This document shows, one piece after another, positions 42,592 through 51,901 of a stretch of 64,000 bases of DNA. How positions within the stretch are numbered: the first letter of the stretch is position 1; every line of letters begins with the position of its first letter. Source of the DNA: JAATFS01 sp037145635 (GTDB taxonomy: Bacteria > Pseudomonadota > Gammaproteobacteria > Xanthomonadales > Xanthomonadaceae); NCBI GenBank assembly GCA_037145635.1, contig JBBCXB010000005.1, forward strand, positions 1 through 64,000. The letters are read 5' to 3'. A model generated the notes under the pieces. It saw nothing but the letters and a program-made list of their open reading frames with translations, did no database searches and had not been told where the DNA came from. Position numbers and translations under genes: made by a program.

Positions 42592-43662
42592 ATGCACGGC
42601 AAGATCGTTTCGATTCACTACCTGAGAGGGCTGTGTGCGCTGCTGGTGGTGGTCGCCCATCTGTCCTACCTGCTGCCGGGCCACATGGAGGCGCGCATTC
42701 CCGGCGCGCTGGGCGTGGATCTCTTCTTCATGATCAGCGGCTTCATCATGTTGCTGGTTACGCGCGAGCGCGCCGAGCCGCCGTCGACGTTCATCATCAA
42801 GCGCTTCGTGCGCATCTACCCGCTGTTCTTCGTGGTGTGGTTGCTGGCGGTGCTCACCGTGCACCGCGATGCGACGCTGGGGCAATCGCTCTGTGCGCTG
42901 GCGCTGTGCCTGCAGGACTATGCCAGCCAGGGGCCGGAGTTCGGCTACAACCTGCTCGGCCCGCCGTGGACGCTGACCTACGAGGTCTATTTCTACCTGC
43001 TGTTCTGCGGCGCGATGGCGTTGAGCCCCCGCTGGCGCGGGCCGATCTGCGCGTTGGCGATCGGGATCCTGACGGTCGGGCTGCAGCTGGCGGTCAACGG
43101 CTCCTACGCGCTTTCCTCGCAGTCCGCGGCGCGTTTTGCCGACACCCGGGGGTGGCAGGCGCCGTTGACCATCCTCAGCGATACCGTTTTCTACGAGTTT
43201 GTGTTCGGCATGCTCGTCGCCGCGCTGCTGCCGCGCCTGACCGCGTGGAAGGAGCATGCCGTGCTGCGCCGGGCCAGTGTGGCGGTGCTGGGGCTGACCG
43301 TGGCGGCCGCATTCGTGGTCGGGCCGGTGCCGTTCGGCATGGCCGGGGGCTTCTGGTTCGCGGCCCCGATCTTCGCCGCCGTGGTGGTGCTGGGGACGCA
43401 GGTCCGCCTGCCGGCCCTGCGCTCGCTGTCGTTTCTCGGCGACATCTCCTACGCGCTGTACCTGGTCCACTTTCCGCTGATGAACCTGGCGCAGAACAGC
43501 CTGCCCGCGCCCAACGGTGCCGCCGAAAAGCTGGCGATGTTCGTGACGCTGCTGTTGGCCAGCGTGTGCCTGGCGTACTTTTTCCATCGCGCCATCGAGC
43601 GGCCGATGATCCGGCTGGGCCGCGTGGCCGCGAACGGGGCGGGGCTGGTCAAGCAGACCTGA
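42592..43662 (+). CDS. Acyltransferase family 3 membrane protein
   Basis: A 356-aa inner-membrane O-acyltransferase (OafA/NodX superfamily) that would transfer acetyl or another acyl group to an exported sugar polymer or lipid. N-terminal IHYLRGLCALLVVVAHLSYL contains the conserved Arg and catalytic-type His; the next block, FFMISGFIMLLVTRER, is also typical. About ten hydrophobic helices follow, with DISYALYLVHFPLM near the end. ATG 42592 fits the family start. No polysaccharide genes are adjacent, so the substrate is unknown. Confidence 0.85.
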   Translation: MHGKIVSIHYLRGLCALLVVVAHLSYLLPGHMEARIPGALGVDLFFMISGFIMLLVTRERAEPPSTFIIKRFVRIYPLFFVVWLLAVLTVHRDATLGQSLCALALCLQDYASQGPEFGYNLLGPPWTLTYEVYFYLLFCGAMALSPRWRGPICALAIGILTVGLQLAVNGSYALSSQSAARFADTRGWQAPLTILSDTVFYEFVFGMLVAALLPRLTAWKEHAVLRRASVAVLGLTVAAAFVVGPVPFGMAGGFWFAAPIFAAVVVLGTQVRLPALRSLSFLGDISYALYLVHFPLMNLAQNSLPAPNGAAEKLAMFVTLLLASVCLAYFFHRAIERPMIRLGRVAANGAGLVKQT

Positions 43663-43997
43663 GGTCCGATGCCGGAGACGGCGGTGGTCGAGCAGCCGGC
43701 TCGTCCGCGGCTGCGCCTGAGGACTGCAGTGGGTGGCAGACCGCTGGGCGCGTCTGCCGGATGGGCAAACAGGGGCGCAGGGATGGAGCCGCCCGCGAAT
43801 CCGCGGCGCCAAATGCCGGGTGGGGTGGTTCACCACGCCCGCGTAAAGACGGTGCCGGAGGCGATATCGCGGTGACCGTTCCAGGAACATGCACGTCGAT
43901 GCCGTGAGCGCGGTGCGGGGCGATAGCCAGGGGTTTCTGCAGCGCTGGGGATGCGCGCTGGTGCCCGCGGGTCAGGCGGCTCCACCGCGGGAGCGTT
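43663..43997. other. Gene-free stretch between convergent genes
   Basis: Only chance frames are seen; no clear terminator hairpin with a T-run was recognised. Confidence 0.4.
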
Positions 43998-44282
43998 TCA
44001 CGGCTCGCCCTTGCCCTGGCGCGCGTATTCCAGGATCGTCTGGGCCAGGCCGTCGTCTTCGGCATAGAAATAGGCCACCGGCAGTTCGAGCACGCCCGCC
44101 AGCTGTTTCAGGGTCTGCAGGTCGGGCTGGTGCACGCCGGTCTCGTAGCGGTTGACGCGGGTGCTGGCGACGAAGTCGTCCAGGCCGGCCTTGATGCCCA
44201 GGGTGCGCTGCGACAGTCCATAGACCTCTCGCGCTTCGCGCAGCCGGCGGCTGTAGACGGGGAGCGGTCGTTTCTCAGCCAA
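43998..44282 (-). CDS. XRE-family regulator
   Basis: A 94-aa Cro/C1-type DNA-binding protein: LREAREVYGLSQRTLGIKAG is the first helix pair and RVNRYETGVHQPD the recognition region, followed by LKQLAGVLELPVAYFYAEDD. It is oriented away from the TonB receptor gene, and two identical-type palindromes lie in the shared upstream region, so it probably represses itself and possibly the lasso peptide uptake genes. The signal is unknown. Confidence 0.8.
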   Translation of the reverse strand: MAEKRPLPVYSRRLREAREVYGLSQRTLGIKAGLDDFVASTRVNRYETGVHQPDLQTLKQLAGVLELPVAYFYAEDDGLAQTILEYARQGKGEP

Positions 44283-44343
44283 ATGCGTGCGCGTCGCGGA
44301 CTTCCATGGGCGGAAGCTTCCGAAAGCGCGCTTGACTTCGATA

Positions 44344-44387
44344 CTACGGGAATCGTAGCCTTGGCGTGACGACTACGTTAATCGTAG
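44344..44387. promoter_or_regulatory. Tandem palindromic operators CTACG-N5-CGTAG
   Basis: CTACGGGAATCGTAG (44344-44358) and CTACGTTAATCGTAG (44373-44387) are two sites 29 bases apart, about three helical turns, 62-105 bases upstream of the XRE start. Such spacing allows cooperative binding on one DNA face. The TonB receptor start lies about 310 bases to the right. Confidence 0.6.
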
Positions 44388-44696
44388 GATCACGGCGGCC
44401 TCGCGAACGCCTGGAAGGTGCAGGCCATGGCGCGTTGGCGCCGTCCGGTGAGGGGCAGCAGAACGGGCACGAGTGCAGCGACCGAAGGGTCGGCCTTCCA
44501 CGGAAGGCCAGTGCGTGGTCCGCGCCCGCGGCATGTTCGTAATGCTGGCGCTAACCGATTGCTCGTGTTTCTGACGCGGACCGTGGTTTCCCGACCGGGT
44601 CAGCCCTGCAGGACCGATTCGCCCACCGGGATTGCCGGCCGCCACCTCGCGCCGGCCGGCCCCGGACCCACCTCCCTCCAAGCCGAAGGACGCAGC

Positions 44697-47096
44697 ATGA
44701 AGAGCAGCCGATTACGCACCGCCCTCACCCTGGCCCTCTGGGCCGCCGCCAGCGCAACGACGGGCATGGCCGCCGCCCAGGCCAGCGCCGCGAGCGCGAC
44801 CGAGGCCGATCGACGCGAGGCAAACGGGGAGGCCGCGCCTGCGGCCGCCGCGGCCGCGCCCCCGGAGACCGATGCGCTCCCGCTTGAGACGATCGAGGTG
44901 ACCGGCACCCGCATCAAGGACGGGGCGGTACCGTCGCCGCGGATCGCGATCGACGCGGCGCGCATCCGCGAAGAGGACTTCGGCGACCTCGGCGAGGTGA
45001 TCCGCAGCGTGCCGCAGAACTTCTCCGGCGGGCAGAACCCCGGGGTGCTCAGCGGCAACCTGGCCGGCGCCGGCAACGCCAACCAGAACATGACCGGCGG
45101 CTCCAGCCTCAACCTGCGCGGACTCGGCGCCGATGCCACGCTGACCCTGCTCAACGGCCGCCGCCTGGCCTACGGCGGCTTCACCCAGGCGGTGGACATC
45201 GGCGCGATCCCGCTGGAGGCGGTGGAGCGCCTCGAGATCGTGGCCGACGGCGCCTCGGCGATCTACGGCTCCGACGCGGTCGGCGGCGTGGGCAACGTGA
45301 TCCTCAAGCGCGAGTACGACGGCGTCAGCGTGGGCACGCGCTTCGGCCGCGCCGCGCAGGGCGGGCTGGCCAGCCGCGAGTACCGCCTGACCGCGGGCAC
45401 CACCTGGCGCAGCGGCGGCCTGATCGCGGCCTACCAGGACGTCTCGGTCGACCCGATCTACAGCCGCCAGCGCCGCTACGCCGAGCCCATGCTCGATCCT
45501 TCGACGCTGTATCCCGGCAGCGACCTGCGCAGCGGGCTGTTCAGCGCGCACCAGGCGCTGGGCGAGGCCGCCGAGCTGCGGCTGGATGCGCTGCGCAGCG
45601 AGCGCGACCAGCTGCACCTGTACAACGTCAGCGGCCGCAACAGCCGGGTCAAGCCGCAGACCGTGTCCACGCTGGTCGCGCCCAGCCTGGCGGTGTGGCT
45701 GCCGCGCGACTGGACGCTGTCGCTGGGCGCCAGCTCCGGCGACAGCGAGCACGACCAGTACCGCCGGGAGACGGTGGCGGCCACCGGGGCGGTGAACCTC
45801 ACCGAGGTCTGCTACTGCAACGACAGCCGCAGCTACGAGCTCGGGGCCGAGGGGCCGCTGCTGGCGCTGCCGGCGGGCGAGGCGCGCCTGGCGGCCGGCG
45901 TCGGCTACCGCGAGAACGCATTCCGCAACGTCAACCATGTCACCGGCGTCACGACGATCGACGGACGCGAGCATGCCCGCTTCGCGTATGCGGAACTCAA
46001 CCTGCCGCTGGTCGCCGCCGCGCAACGCGTCGCCGGCGTGCAGCGCCTGACGCTCACCGCCGCGGTGCGCGGCGAGGACTACAGCAGCTTCGGCGGCGTG
46101 ACCACGCCCAAGTTCGGCGTGGTCTACGGTCCCACGGCCGACTTCACGCTCAAGGCCTCCTGGGGCAAGTCGTTCAAGGCGCCCACGCTGTTCGAGCGGC
46201 ACTACGCGCAGGACGCGTGGCTGTTCGCGCCGGGCAGCTTCGGCGGCACCGGCTATCCGGCTGGCGCCACCGTGCTGGTGCTGGACGGCGGCAACCGGGC
46301 GCTGCAGCCGGAGCGGGCGACCACCGGCTCGCTGTCGCTGGCGTTCCATCCCGAGGCGGTGCGCGGGCTGGAGGCGGAACTCGGCTGGTTCCGCATCGAC
46401 TACCGCAACCGCGTGGTACAGCCGATCGCCAACGCCAGCCAGGCGTTGAGCAACCCGATCTACGCGCCCTTCGTCGAGCGCGCGCCGACGGCCGCGGCGC
46501 TGGCGCAGGCCCTGGCCGCGGCCGGCACGTTCTACAACTTCACCGGTGCCGCGTACGACCCGGCCGACGTGGTTGCCCTGATCCACACCCAGTACGCCAA
46601 CGTGGCGCAGCAGGAGATCGAAGGCGTGGACCTGTCGGCCTCGTATCGCCGGGCGCTCGGCGCGGGGACGCTGACCCTGCGCGGGGCGGCGAGCTGGCTG
46701 GACAGCACGCAGCAGACCCTGCCCACGCAGCCGGCGTACGCGCTGGCGGGCACCCTGTTCAATCCGCCCAGGCTGAGCGGCCGGGCGGGCGCGGTGTGGA
46801 CGCAGGGCGGCCTGACCGCCTCGCTGTTCGCCAACTACCGCGACGGGGTGAGCAACCGCGTCGACGGCGTGGCGTCGGCCTCGTTCACCACCTTCGATAC
46901 GGCGCTGCGCTACGCCACCGGCGAGCGCGGCGACGCCTGGTCGGGGCTGGAGTTCGGCGTGTCGCTCGACAATGTGCTGGACCGCGATCCGCCGCTGTAC
47001 CGGGTCACGTCGCCGTTGTACGTGGCCGCGTACGACTCGACCAACTATTCGGCGATCGGGCGCTTCCTGAGCGTGTCCGTGTCCAAGCGCTGGTGA
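44697..47096 (+). CDS. TonB-dependent receptor of the lasso peptide locus
   Basis: A 799-aa outer-membrane receptor. The signal peptide covers about residues 1-27. The plug follows (LETIEVTGTRIKDGAVPSPR near 60-80; LNLRGLGADATLTLLNGRRL; VERLEIVADGASAIYGSDAV), then the beta barrel ending in the C-terminal aromatic residue (VSVSKRW). ATG 44697 has gaagga upstream. The next gene is a lasso-peptide isopeptidase, a pairing known in proteobacterial lasso loci, where the receptor imports the peptide or a complex of it. Control by the XRE operators upstream is possible. Confidence 0.88.
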   Translation: MKSSRLRTALTLALWAAASATTGMAAAQASAASATEADRREANGEAAPAAAAAAPPETDALPLETIEVTGTRIKDGAVPSPRIAIDAARIREEDFGDLGEVIRSVPQNFSGGQNPGVLSGNLAGAGNANQNMTGGSSLNLRGLGADATLTLLNGRRLAYGGFTQAVDIGAIPLEAVERLEIVADGASAIYGSDAVGGVGNVILKREYDGVSVGTRFGRAAQGGLASREYRLTAGTTWRSGGLIAAYQDVSVDPIYSRQRRYAEPMLDPSTLYPGSDLRSGLFSAHQALGEAAELRLDALRSERDQLHLYNVSGRNSRVKPQTVSTLVAPSLAVWLPRDWTLSLGASSGDSEHDQYRRETVAATGAVNLTEVCYCNDSRSYELGAEGPLLALPAGEARLAAGVGYRENAFRNVNHVTGVTTIDGREHARFAYAELNLPLVAAAQRVAGVQRLTLTAAVRGEDYSSFGGVTTPKFGVVYGPTADFTLKASWGKSFKAPTLFERHYAQDAWLFAPGSFGGTGYPAGATVLVLDGGNRALQPERATTGSLSLAFHPEAVRGLEAELGWFRIDYRNRVVQPIANASQALSNPIYAPFVERAPTAAALAQALAAAGTFYNFTGAAYDPADVVALIHTQYANVAQQEIEGVDLSASYRRALGAGTLTLRGAASWLDSTQQTLPTQPAYALAGTLFNPPRLSGRAGAVWTQGGLTASLFANYRDGVSNRVDGVASASFTTFDTALRYATGERGDAWSGLEFGVSLDNVLDRDPPLYRVTSPLYVAAYDSTNYSAIGRFLSVSVSKRW

Positions 47097-47152
47097 GGGC
47101 CGGCGATGAGCAGGCAGACGACGGCTCCCGGGCGAACCGCGAGGTGCGTGGA

Positions 47153-49231
47153 ATGACCGCGGTCCGCAGGGTAGGGCGCCTCGCGTGCGCAGGCGTGTTG
47201 TGGGCCGCGGCGTGCCTGGGCCAGGCACAGGACCTCTCGCCGCGGCGGCTGCTGGAGCTGGCCGACCTCGCGGGCCCGACGCTGTCGCCCGATGGCCGCC
47301 GCGTGGCGTTCCGCATGGAGCGGGCCTCGGTGGAGCGCAACACCTACGACAGCGTCTGGTACGTGCAGGGCCTGGACGAGGCGGCGCCCCGGCGGGTGGC
47401 CGAGGGCGGCGCGCCGCTGCGCGATTCGGCGGGCGCTTCGCTGCCGCCGGCGGCGGTGTGGTCGCCGGATGGCCGCTGGCTCTACTACCGTGCGCAGATC
47501 GATGGCCGGGTCGCGGTGTGGCGCGCGGCCGCGGACGGGTCCGGCGCGGTGGCGGTGACCGACGACGCCGCGGACGTGCGCGAGTTCGTGCTGGACGCGG
47601 ACGGGCGCCGCCTGCGGTACAGCGTCGGGGCGAGCCGCGAGGCGGTGCGCGCGGCGGAGCAGGCCGAGTACGACCAGGGCGTGCACATCGACGCGCGCGT
47701 GCCGATCGGCCAGGGACTGGTCCGCTCCGGCCTGGTCGACGGGCGGCTGGCCACCCAGCGCTTCGGTGCGGTGTGGTTCGACCGCGCACCGCTGCTGGCC
47801 GACCTGCCGGCGCGGTGGCAGGCCGTGGATCTGGCACAGGGCCCGACGCGGGCGCTGACAGCGTCGGAGGTGCCGGCCGAGCCGCCGCCCGCGCCAGGGC
47901 CCGGCCCGCGTGACGGCGACCCGTGGAAGAGCGTGCGCGAGCCGCACGGCGAGCGGGTCGCCGTGCTGGTGCGGGTGGGCGATGGCACCGGGCAGTTGTA
48001 CCGGCCGGCGATGCGGCTCTCGGTACACGCCGGGGACGGGCGCGGCGGTGTCGACTGCGCAGCGGCGGCCTGCACCGGCCAGGCCATCACCGGCATGCAG
48101 TGGCGGCCCGGCCACGACGAGCTGCTGTTCACCGTCACCGATCCGCAGCTCGGGCTGGCGCAGTCGATCCACGGCTGGAACCTGGCGACCGGACAGGTCC
48201 GCCGGATCGTGCAGGGCGGGGGCCTGGTCAACGGCGGGCGCAATCCGGCGGCCGGCTGCGGCGTCTCCGCGCAGGCCCTGGTGTGTGTCACCGCCGAGGC
48301 CGACCGTCCGCCGCAGCTGGAGACGATCGACCTGGCGACCGGCGCCCGCCGCGTGCTGTTCGAGCCTAACCGCGCCCTGGCCCGGGACCTGGCGCGTCGG
48401 GCGCCGGCACGCCTGCTGCAGTGGACCGATGCGCAGGGGCGCGGGTTCACGGGCCGCTTCTACGCGGCGCGGCGCGACGGGGAGCCGCCGGTGCCCTTGT
48501 TCGTCACCTACTACAGCTGCCCGGGCTTCGTGCGCGGCGGGGTGGGGGACGAGTGGCCGCTAGCGACGCTGGCGCAGGCCGGGATCGCGGCGCTGTGCAT
48601 CAACCAGCGGCCCGGCTACACCCTGGACGCGGTCGAACGGCACGGGGAGGGCTTGGCGGCGGTCGCGAGTGCGGTCGAGCGGCTGGCCGCGCGCGGCGAG
48701 ATCGATCGCACGCGGGTGGGCATGGGCGGGCTGAGCTTCGGGGGCGCGGTGACCCTGTGGACGGCCACCGAGTCGGATTTGCTGGCGGCCGCGTCCGTCG
48801 CCAATCCGGTGGTGTCGCCGTACTACTACCTGCTCGGCAGCATGAAGGGCGAGACGTTCCTCAAGGGACTGCGCGACCTGTGGGGGCTCGGCGCGCCGAG
48901 CGAGACGCCGGCGCGCTGGCGGGCATTGTCGCCGGTGTTCAAGCTGGACCGCCTGCGTGCGCCGCTGCTGTTCCAGCATTCCGAGCAGGAGTACCTGTAC
49001 GCCCTGGACTACGTGATCCCGCTGCTGCGCGCGAACCGGGCCGACCTCTACGTCTTCCCCGACGAGCCCCACCAGAAGTTCCAGCCGCGGCACAAGCTGG
49101 CCGCGTACGAACGGAACGTGGACTGGTTCCGGTTCTGGCTGCAGGGCCACGAGGATGCCGCGCCTTCGAAACAGGCCCAGTACGCGCGCTGGCGGCAGCT
49201 GCGGGCGGCCCGGGACACGCGCAGCCCCTGA
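47153..49231 (+). CDS. Atxe2-family lasso peptide isopeptidase
   Basis: A 692-aa prolyl-oligopeptidase-like serine hydrolase with an N-terminal signal peptide (to about residue 26), so it works outside the cytoplasm. A beta-propeller (about 30-420) precedes the alpha/beta-hydrolase. The nucleophile lies in MGGLSFGGAV (Ser about 528), an acidic residue in QHSEQEYLYA (Glu about 611) and His in DEPHQKF (about 640), matching the Ser-Glu-His triad of lasso isopeptidases. It would open the macrolactam ring of the re-imported peptide. It lies directly behind the receptor gene and its stop is 18 bases from the convergent cyclase stop. Confidence 0.9.
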   Translation: MTAVRRVGRLACAGVLWAAACLGQAQDLSPRRLLELADLAGPTLSPDGRRVAFRMERASVERNTYDSVWYVQGLDEAAPRRVAEGGAPLRDSAGASLPPAAVWSPDGRWLYYRAQIDGRVAVWRAAADGSGAVAVTDDAADVREFVLDADGRRLRYSVGASREAVRAAEQAEYDQGVHIDARVPIGQGLVRSGLVDGRLATQRFGAVWFDRAPLLADLPARWQAVDLAQGPTRALTASEVPAEPPPAPGPGPRDGDPWKSVREPHGERVAVLVRVGDGTGQLYRPAMRLSVHAGDGRGGVDCAAAACTGQAITGMQWRPGHDELLFTVTDPQLGLAQSIHGWNLATGQVRRIVQGGGLVNGGRNPAAGCGVSAQALVCVTAEADRPPQLETIDLATGARRVLFEPNRALARDLARRAPARLLQWTDAQGRGFTGRFYAARRDGEPPVPLFVTYYSCPGFVRGGVGDEWPLATLAQAGIAALCINQRPGYTLDAVERHGEGLAAVASAVERLAARGEIDRTRVGMGGLSFGGAVTLWTATESDLLAAASVANPVVSPYYYLLGSMKGETFLKGLRDLWGLGAPSETPARWRALSPVFKLDRLRAPLLFQHSEQEYLYALDYVIPLLRANRADLYVFPDEPHQKFQPRHKLAAYERNVDWFRFWLQGHEDAAPSKQAQYARWRQLRAARDTRSP

Positions 49232-49249
49232 CCGCGGGCCGGGGCGTGG

Positions 49250-50980
49250 TCAGGCCTGGTGGCGGAGCCAGTTCTCGATCGCGCACAGGTCGAAGAGGCG
49301 CAGGTAGGCCTCGTCCCGCGGCGCCAGCTCGCGGTCGAAGACGCGGCCCAGCGCGGGGAGGTCGAGCAGCCCGTGCCCGGCCAGCCGGCCGCCCAGCAGG
49401 TGGTCCCGGATCCCGGCGCGGTGGCGCCGGTACACCGCGCCGGTGTAGTTCAGGAAGGTGCCCTTGCTGCGGCGATGCAGGATCGGGCCCGGCAGCACGT
49501 CCGCAAACGCGTCCCGCGCCACCGCGCGATTGCGCCCGCCAGCGATCCACATCCAGCTCGGGACCCGCAGGCAGGCCTCGACGACCGGCTGCGACAGCAG
49601 CGGCATCCGCAGCCGGCCGCGGGCACTGCGCGCCAACGCATCCCGGAACACCTGGGTGCCGGCGAGATCGAAGATGCGCTCCCGGTCCCCGGGCAGGGCA
49701 TCGGCGGGCGCGGCGAACCAGGGGTGCGGTTCGAGCTCGGCCGGGCCGTCCGCCGCCGACAGGAACGACGGGTCGGGCCGGCGGGGCGGCTTCGGCGGGC
49801 CCCGCAGCTTGCTCAGCGCCAGCCGGCCGGCCTTCCAGACGGTGCATTGATGCAGCTCGGCCAGGTCGCGGACCGCTGCGAGGCCGGCCCCGGCCCCGCA
49901 TTCGCGGAAGGCGTCCGCGGCCGGCGCGGCGCTGCGGGTGTGGCCGAAGACGGTATCGCCGCCGCCGCCGGAGAAGAAACGGTCGATGCCCAGCTGCTGG
50001 CCGATCGCCTCCTTCAGCGCATTGGACGCGTGCTGCAGGAACCCGGTGCCCGGCATCACCGCGTGCGCCGGCGGCGGGCAATCCACCGGGGTCTGCTCGA
50101 ACCCGAGCGTGCGCACCTGGAGTTCGACCTGCAGCGCTTCCGCCATCCGCCGTGCATACGACCGCTCGTCCGCGCCGGGGACCGGGGTGACCAGGTTGCA
50201 GCAGGCCACGCGGGCGGACGTCCCGGCCAGGCACGCGGCCACCACGGAGGAATCCAGCCCGCCGGACAGCTCCAGCAACACCGCGGCATCGGTGTCGGCC
50301 CACTGCCTCACGCTGGACGCCACCGCATGGCGGACCTCGGCCTGCGCCGTGGCGCGGTCACGATGGCGGCAGGCGGGCGCGACGAACGCCCAGGGGCTCC
50401 AGACGGCCTCGACATGGGCGCCGTTGCGGTCCAGATCGAGCCGGCACCCCGGCAGCAGCTCGCGCAGGCCGGCCAGCCCGGTGCGGCCGGCCTTGTGGTG
50501 CGGATAGCGCAGCGTGCCCTGGATGAACTCCCAGTCGACCTGCCTGGCATACAGGCCCGCACGCGTGGCGAGGGTGATGTCGGAGGTGAGGAAACCTTCG
50601 CGCAGCGCATAGACGCAGCCGACCCCGCCCGACGGGTCGCGCATCACGGTGACGGCCCCGGCCTCGCGTCCGGGCGCCAGCAGCAGGTATTCGCCCCAGC
50701 AGGCCTCGAGCAGATGCTGGACCAGGGCCGGCGCGGACGCCGCCTGCGCCCACGCCGCCCGATCGACCGGCCCGTCGGCGTGCCGCGCGAAGACGTCACC
50801 CAGCAGCGCGCCGCCGGCGGGCAGCGGCACGACCGGGGTGTCCGCCGCGACGTACAGCGCGATGCCCGGGCCGCACGGGACCGGGCGCAAGCCCATGGCG
50901 CGGAACCCTGCGTCGAGCTGCGCGAGCTCGCCGCGGTGGTCTGGGCGATGCCGGTCGAGCAGCGCGATGTAGCGGTACAT
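49250..50980 (-). CDS. Lasso peptide cyclase (asparagine synthetase-like, protein C)
   Basis: A 576-aa ATP-dependent enzyme that adenylates the ring Glu/Asp of the core peptide and forms the isopeptide bond with the N-terminal Gly. It has an N-terminal glutamine-amidotransferase-like domain without the usual initial Cys, then the synthetase domain with the PP-loop LELSGGLDSSVVAACLAG and FFSGGGGDTVFG. ATG 50980 overlaps the stop of the B gene (TGATG), so the two are translationally coupled. Confidence 0.92.
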   Translation of the reverse strand: MYRYIALLDRHRPDHRGELAQLDAGFRAMGLRPVPCGPGIALYVAADTPVVPLPAGGALLGDVFARHADGPVDRAAWAQAASAPALVQHLLEACWGEYLLLAPGREAGAVTVMRDPSGGVGCVYALREGFLTSDITLATRAGLYARQVDWEFIQGTLRYPHHKAGRTGLAGLRELLPGCRLDLDRNGAHVEAVWSPWAFVAPACRHRDRATAQAEVRHAVASSVRQWADTDAAVLLELSGGLDSSVVAACLAGTSARVACCNLVTPVPGADERSYARRMAEALQVELQVRTLGFEQTPVDCPPPAHAVMPGTGFLQHASNALKEAIGQQLGIDRFFSGGGGDTVFGHTRSAAPAADAFRECGAGAGLAAVRDLAELHQCTVWKAGRLALSKLRGPPKPPRRPDPSFLSAADGPAELEPHPWFAAPADALPGDRERIFDLAGTQVFRDALARSARGRLRMPLLSQPVVEACLRVPSWMWIAGGRNRAVARDAFADVLPGPILHRRSKGTFLNYTGAVYRRHRAGIRDHLLGGRLAGHGLLDLPALGRVFDRELAPRDEAYLRLFDLCAIENWLRHQA

Positions 50981-51657
50981 CACACCACCCGGATGGGGGT
51001 ATGCGCATGGACGTTGCCCACCGTGTCGTTCAGCACGAGATCGTCCGCCTGGACCCAGCAGTGCGCGGAGAACGGATCGAGCGCGACGCCGAACACGAGG
51101 CGCGCGTGGCACTGCCGCCTGCGCAGGAACCTCAGCAGCGCGAGGGAGTCGAGCAGGCAGCGCATTTCGACAGGGACATACAGGCGCGCGCGCCGGTACA
51201 CCGCGGCGGCGGCGCAAAGCCGCTGCTCTGCCGGCGCGTGCGGTGCATCGCCCGCAGGGAAGGCGGTGTGCCGTCCGGCCTGCAGGCGGGCAAGCACCCG
51301 CCGCAGCGGCGATCGCTGCAGCCGCCATTGGGTGTGCAGCACGAGCGCGCAGACCTCCGCCAGTGCGAGCGGGCCTGGCCGCGGTGCCGGGATGCCGGAC
51401 TCCATGGCGCTGCGCCGGGCTGGCGTGAACGACGGCGGGCGCCGGGACGCCGGCTCGCGCGGGCGCGCCAGGATGTTCTGCGCGATCAGCGCGTCGGCGG
51501 CCTGCTCCGGGAGCGCCGCGCCCTGCAGGTAAGAAGACAGCGCGGCGTCCAGCGCCGCCGGCAGCTGGAAGTAGCGGTCGCGCTGGATGTCCAGGAACAC
51601 CAGCCGCCCGGCGACGCGGCAATACGACAGGTCCTCCCGTATGACATAGCGCGTCAT
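50980..51657 (-). CDS. Lasso peptide B protein (RRE plus transglutaminase-like leader peptidase)
   Basis: A 225-aa fused B1-B2 protein. The N-terminal 80 residues form a PqqD-like leader-binding domain (LSYCRVAGRLVFLDIQRDRY). The C-terminal half is the cysteine peptidase that removes the leader: Cys in VPVEMRCLLDSLALLRFL, His in FSAHCWVQ, Asp in LVLND. ATG 51657 has a strong ggaggagac site; a longer frame upstream is less likely. It follows the precursor genes after a strong hairpin. Confidence 0.92.
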   Translation of the reverse strand: MTRYVIREDLSYCRVAGRLVFLDIQRDRYFQLPAALDAALSSYLQGAALPEQAADALIAQNILARPREPASRRPPSFTPARRSAMESGIPAPRPGPLALAEVCALVLHTQWRLQRSPLRRVLARLQAGRHTAFPAGDAPHAPAEQRLCAAAAVYRRARLYVPVEMRCLLDSLALLRFLRRRQCHARLVFGVALDPFSAHCWVQADDLVLNDTVGNVHAHTPIRVV

Positions 51658-51675
51658 GTCTCCTCCGGTGCGGAC

Positions 51676-51700
51676 GGGGCGCATCGCAGCGATGCGCCCC
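51676..51700 (-). terminator. Hairpin between lasso precursor and processing genes
   Basis: GGGGCGCATCG-cag-CGATGCGCCCC, a perfect 11-bp stem, lies just after the stop of the second precursor and before the B gene. In proteobacterial lasso operons such a hairpin partly terminates or stabilises the precursor message, giving more precursor than enzyme. Confidence 0.65.
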
Positions 51701-51707
51701 GCTGAGC

Positions 51708-51854
51708 TCAGTCCTCGGCGATGCCGGGGGCGGTGAAGCCGCCCATCTCCTCGCCCGCGAGCGGGCCGCCGTGGGTATCGAGGCTGGCGCTACCCAGCAC
51801 GAGCGGCTCGTCGTCGCGCAGCGGGCGCGGCGGTGGTTGCTTTTGGATCGTCAT
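51708..51854 (-). CDS. Lasso peptide precursor A2, xanthomonin-like
   Basis: A 48-aa precursor. The 28-residue leader (MTIQKQPPPRPLRDDEPLVL and on) ends Leu-Asp-Thr-His, with the conserved Thr at position -2. The core is GGPLAGEEMGGFTAPGIAED. Gly1 and Glu7 would form the seven-residue ring known from xanthomonins. It differs from the sister peptide at Met9 and in the loop/tail region (Phe12-Thr-Ala). The start has aggagat upstream. The longer frame to 52067 is not coding here. Confidence 0.9.
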   Translation of the reverse strand: MTIQKQPPPRPLRDDEPLVLGSASLDTHGGPLAGEEMGGFTAPGIAED

Positions 51855-51901
51855 GGCCGAATCTCCTGTCGGGAAGGCACGCGTCCGGCGCGTGCCGTAG
51901 C

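Noticed and set aside
44712..47837. Open frame of over 1000 codons antisense to the TonB receptor and isopeptidase
   Set aside because: Low-complexity Arg/Ala/Pro composition and complete overlap with two recognised genes.
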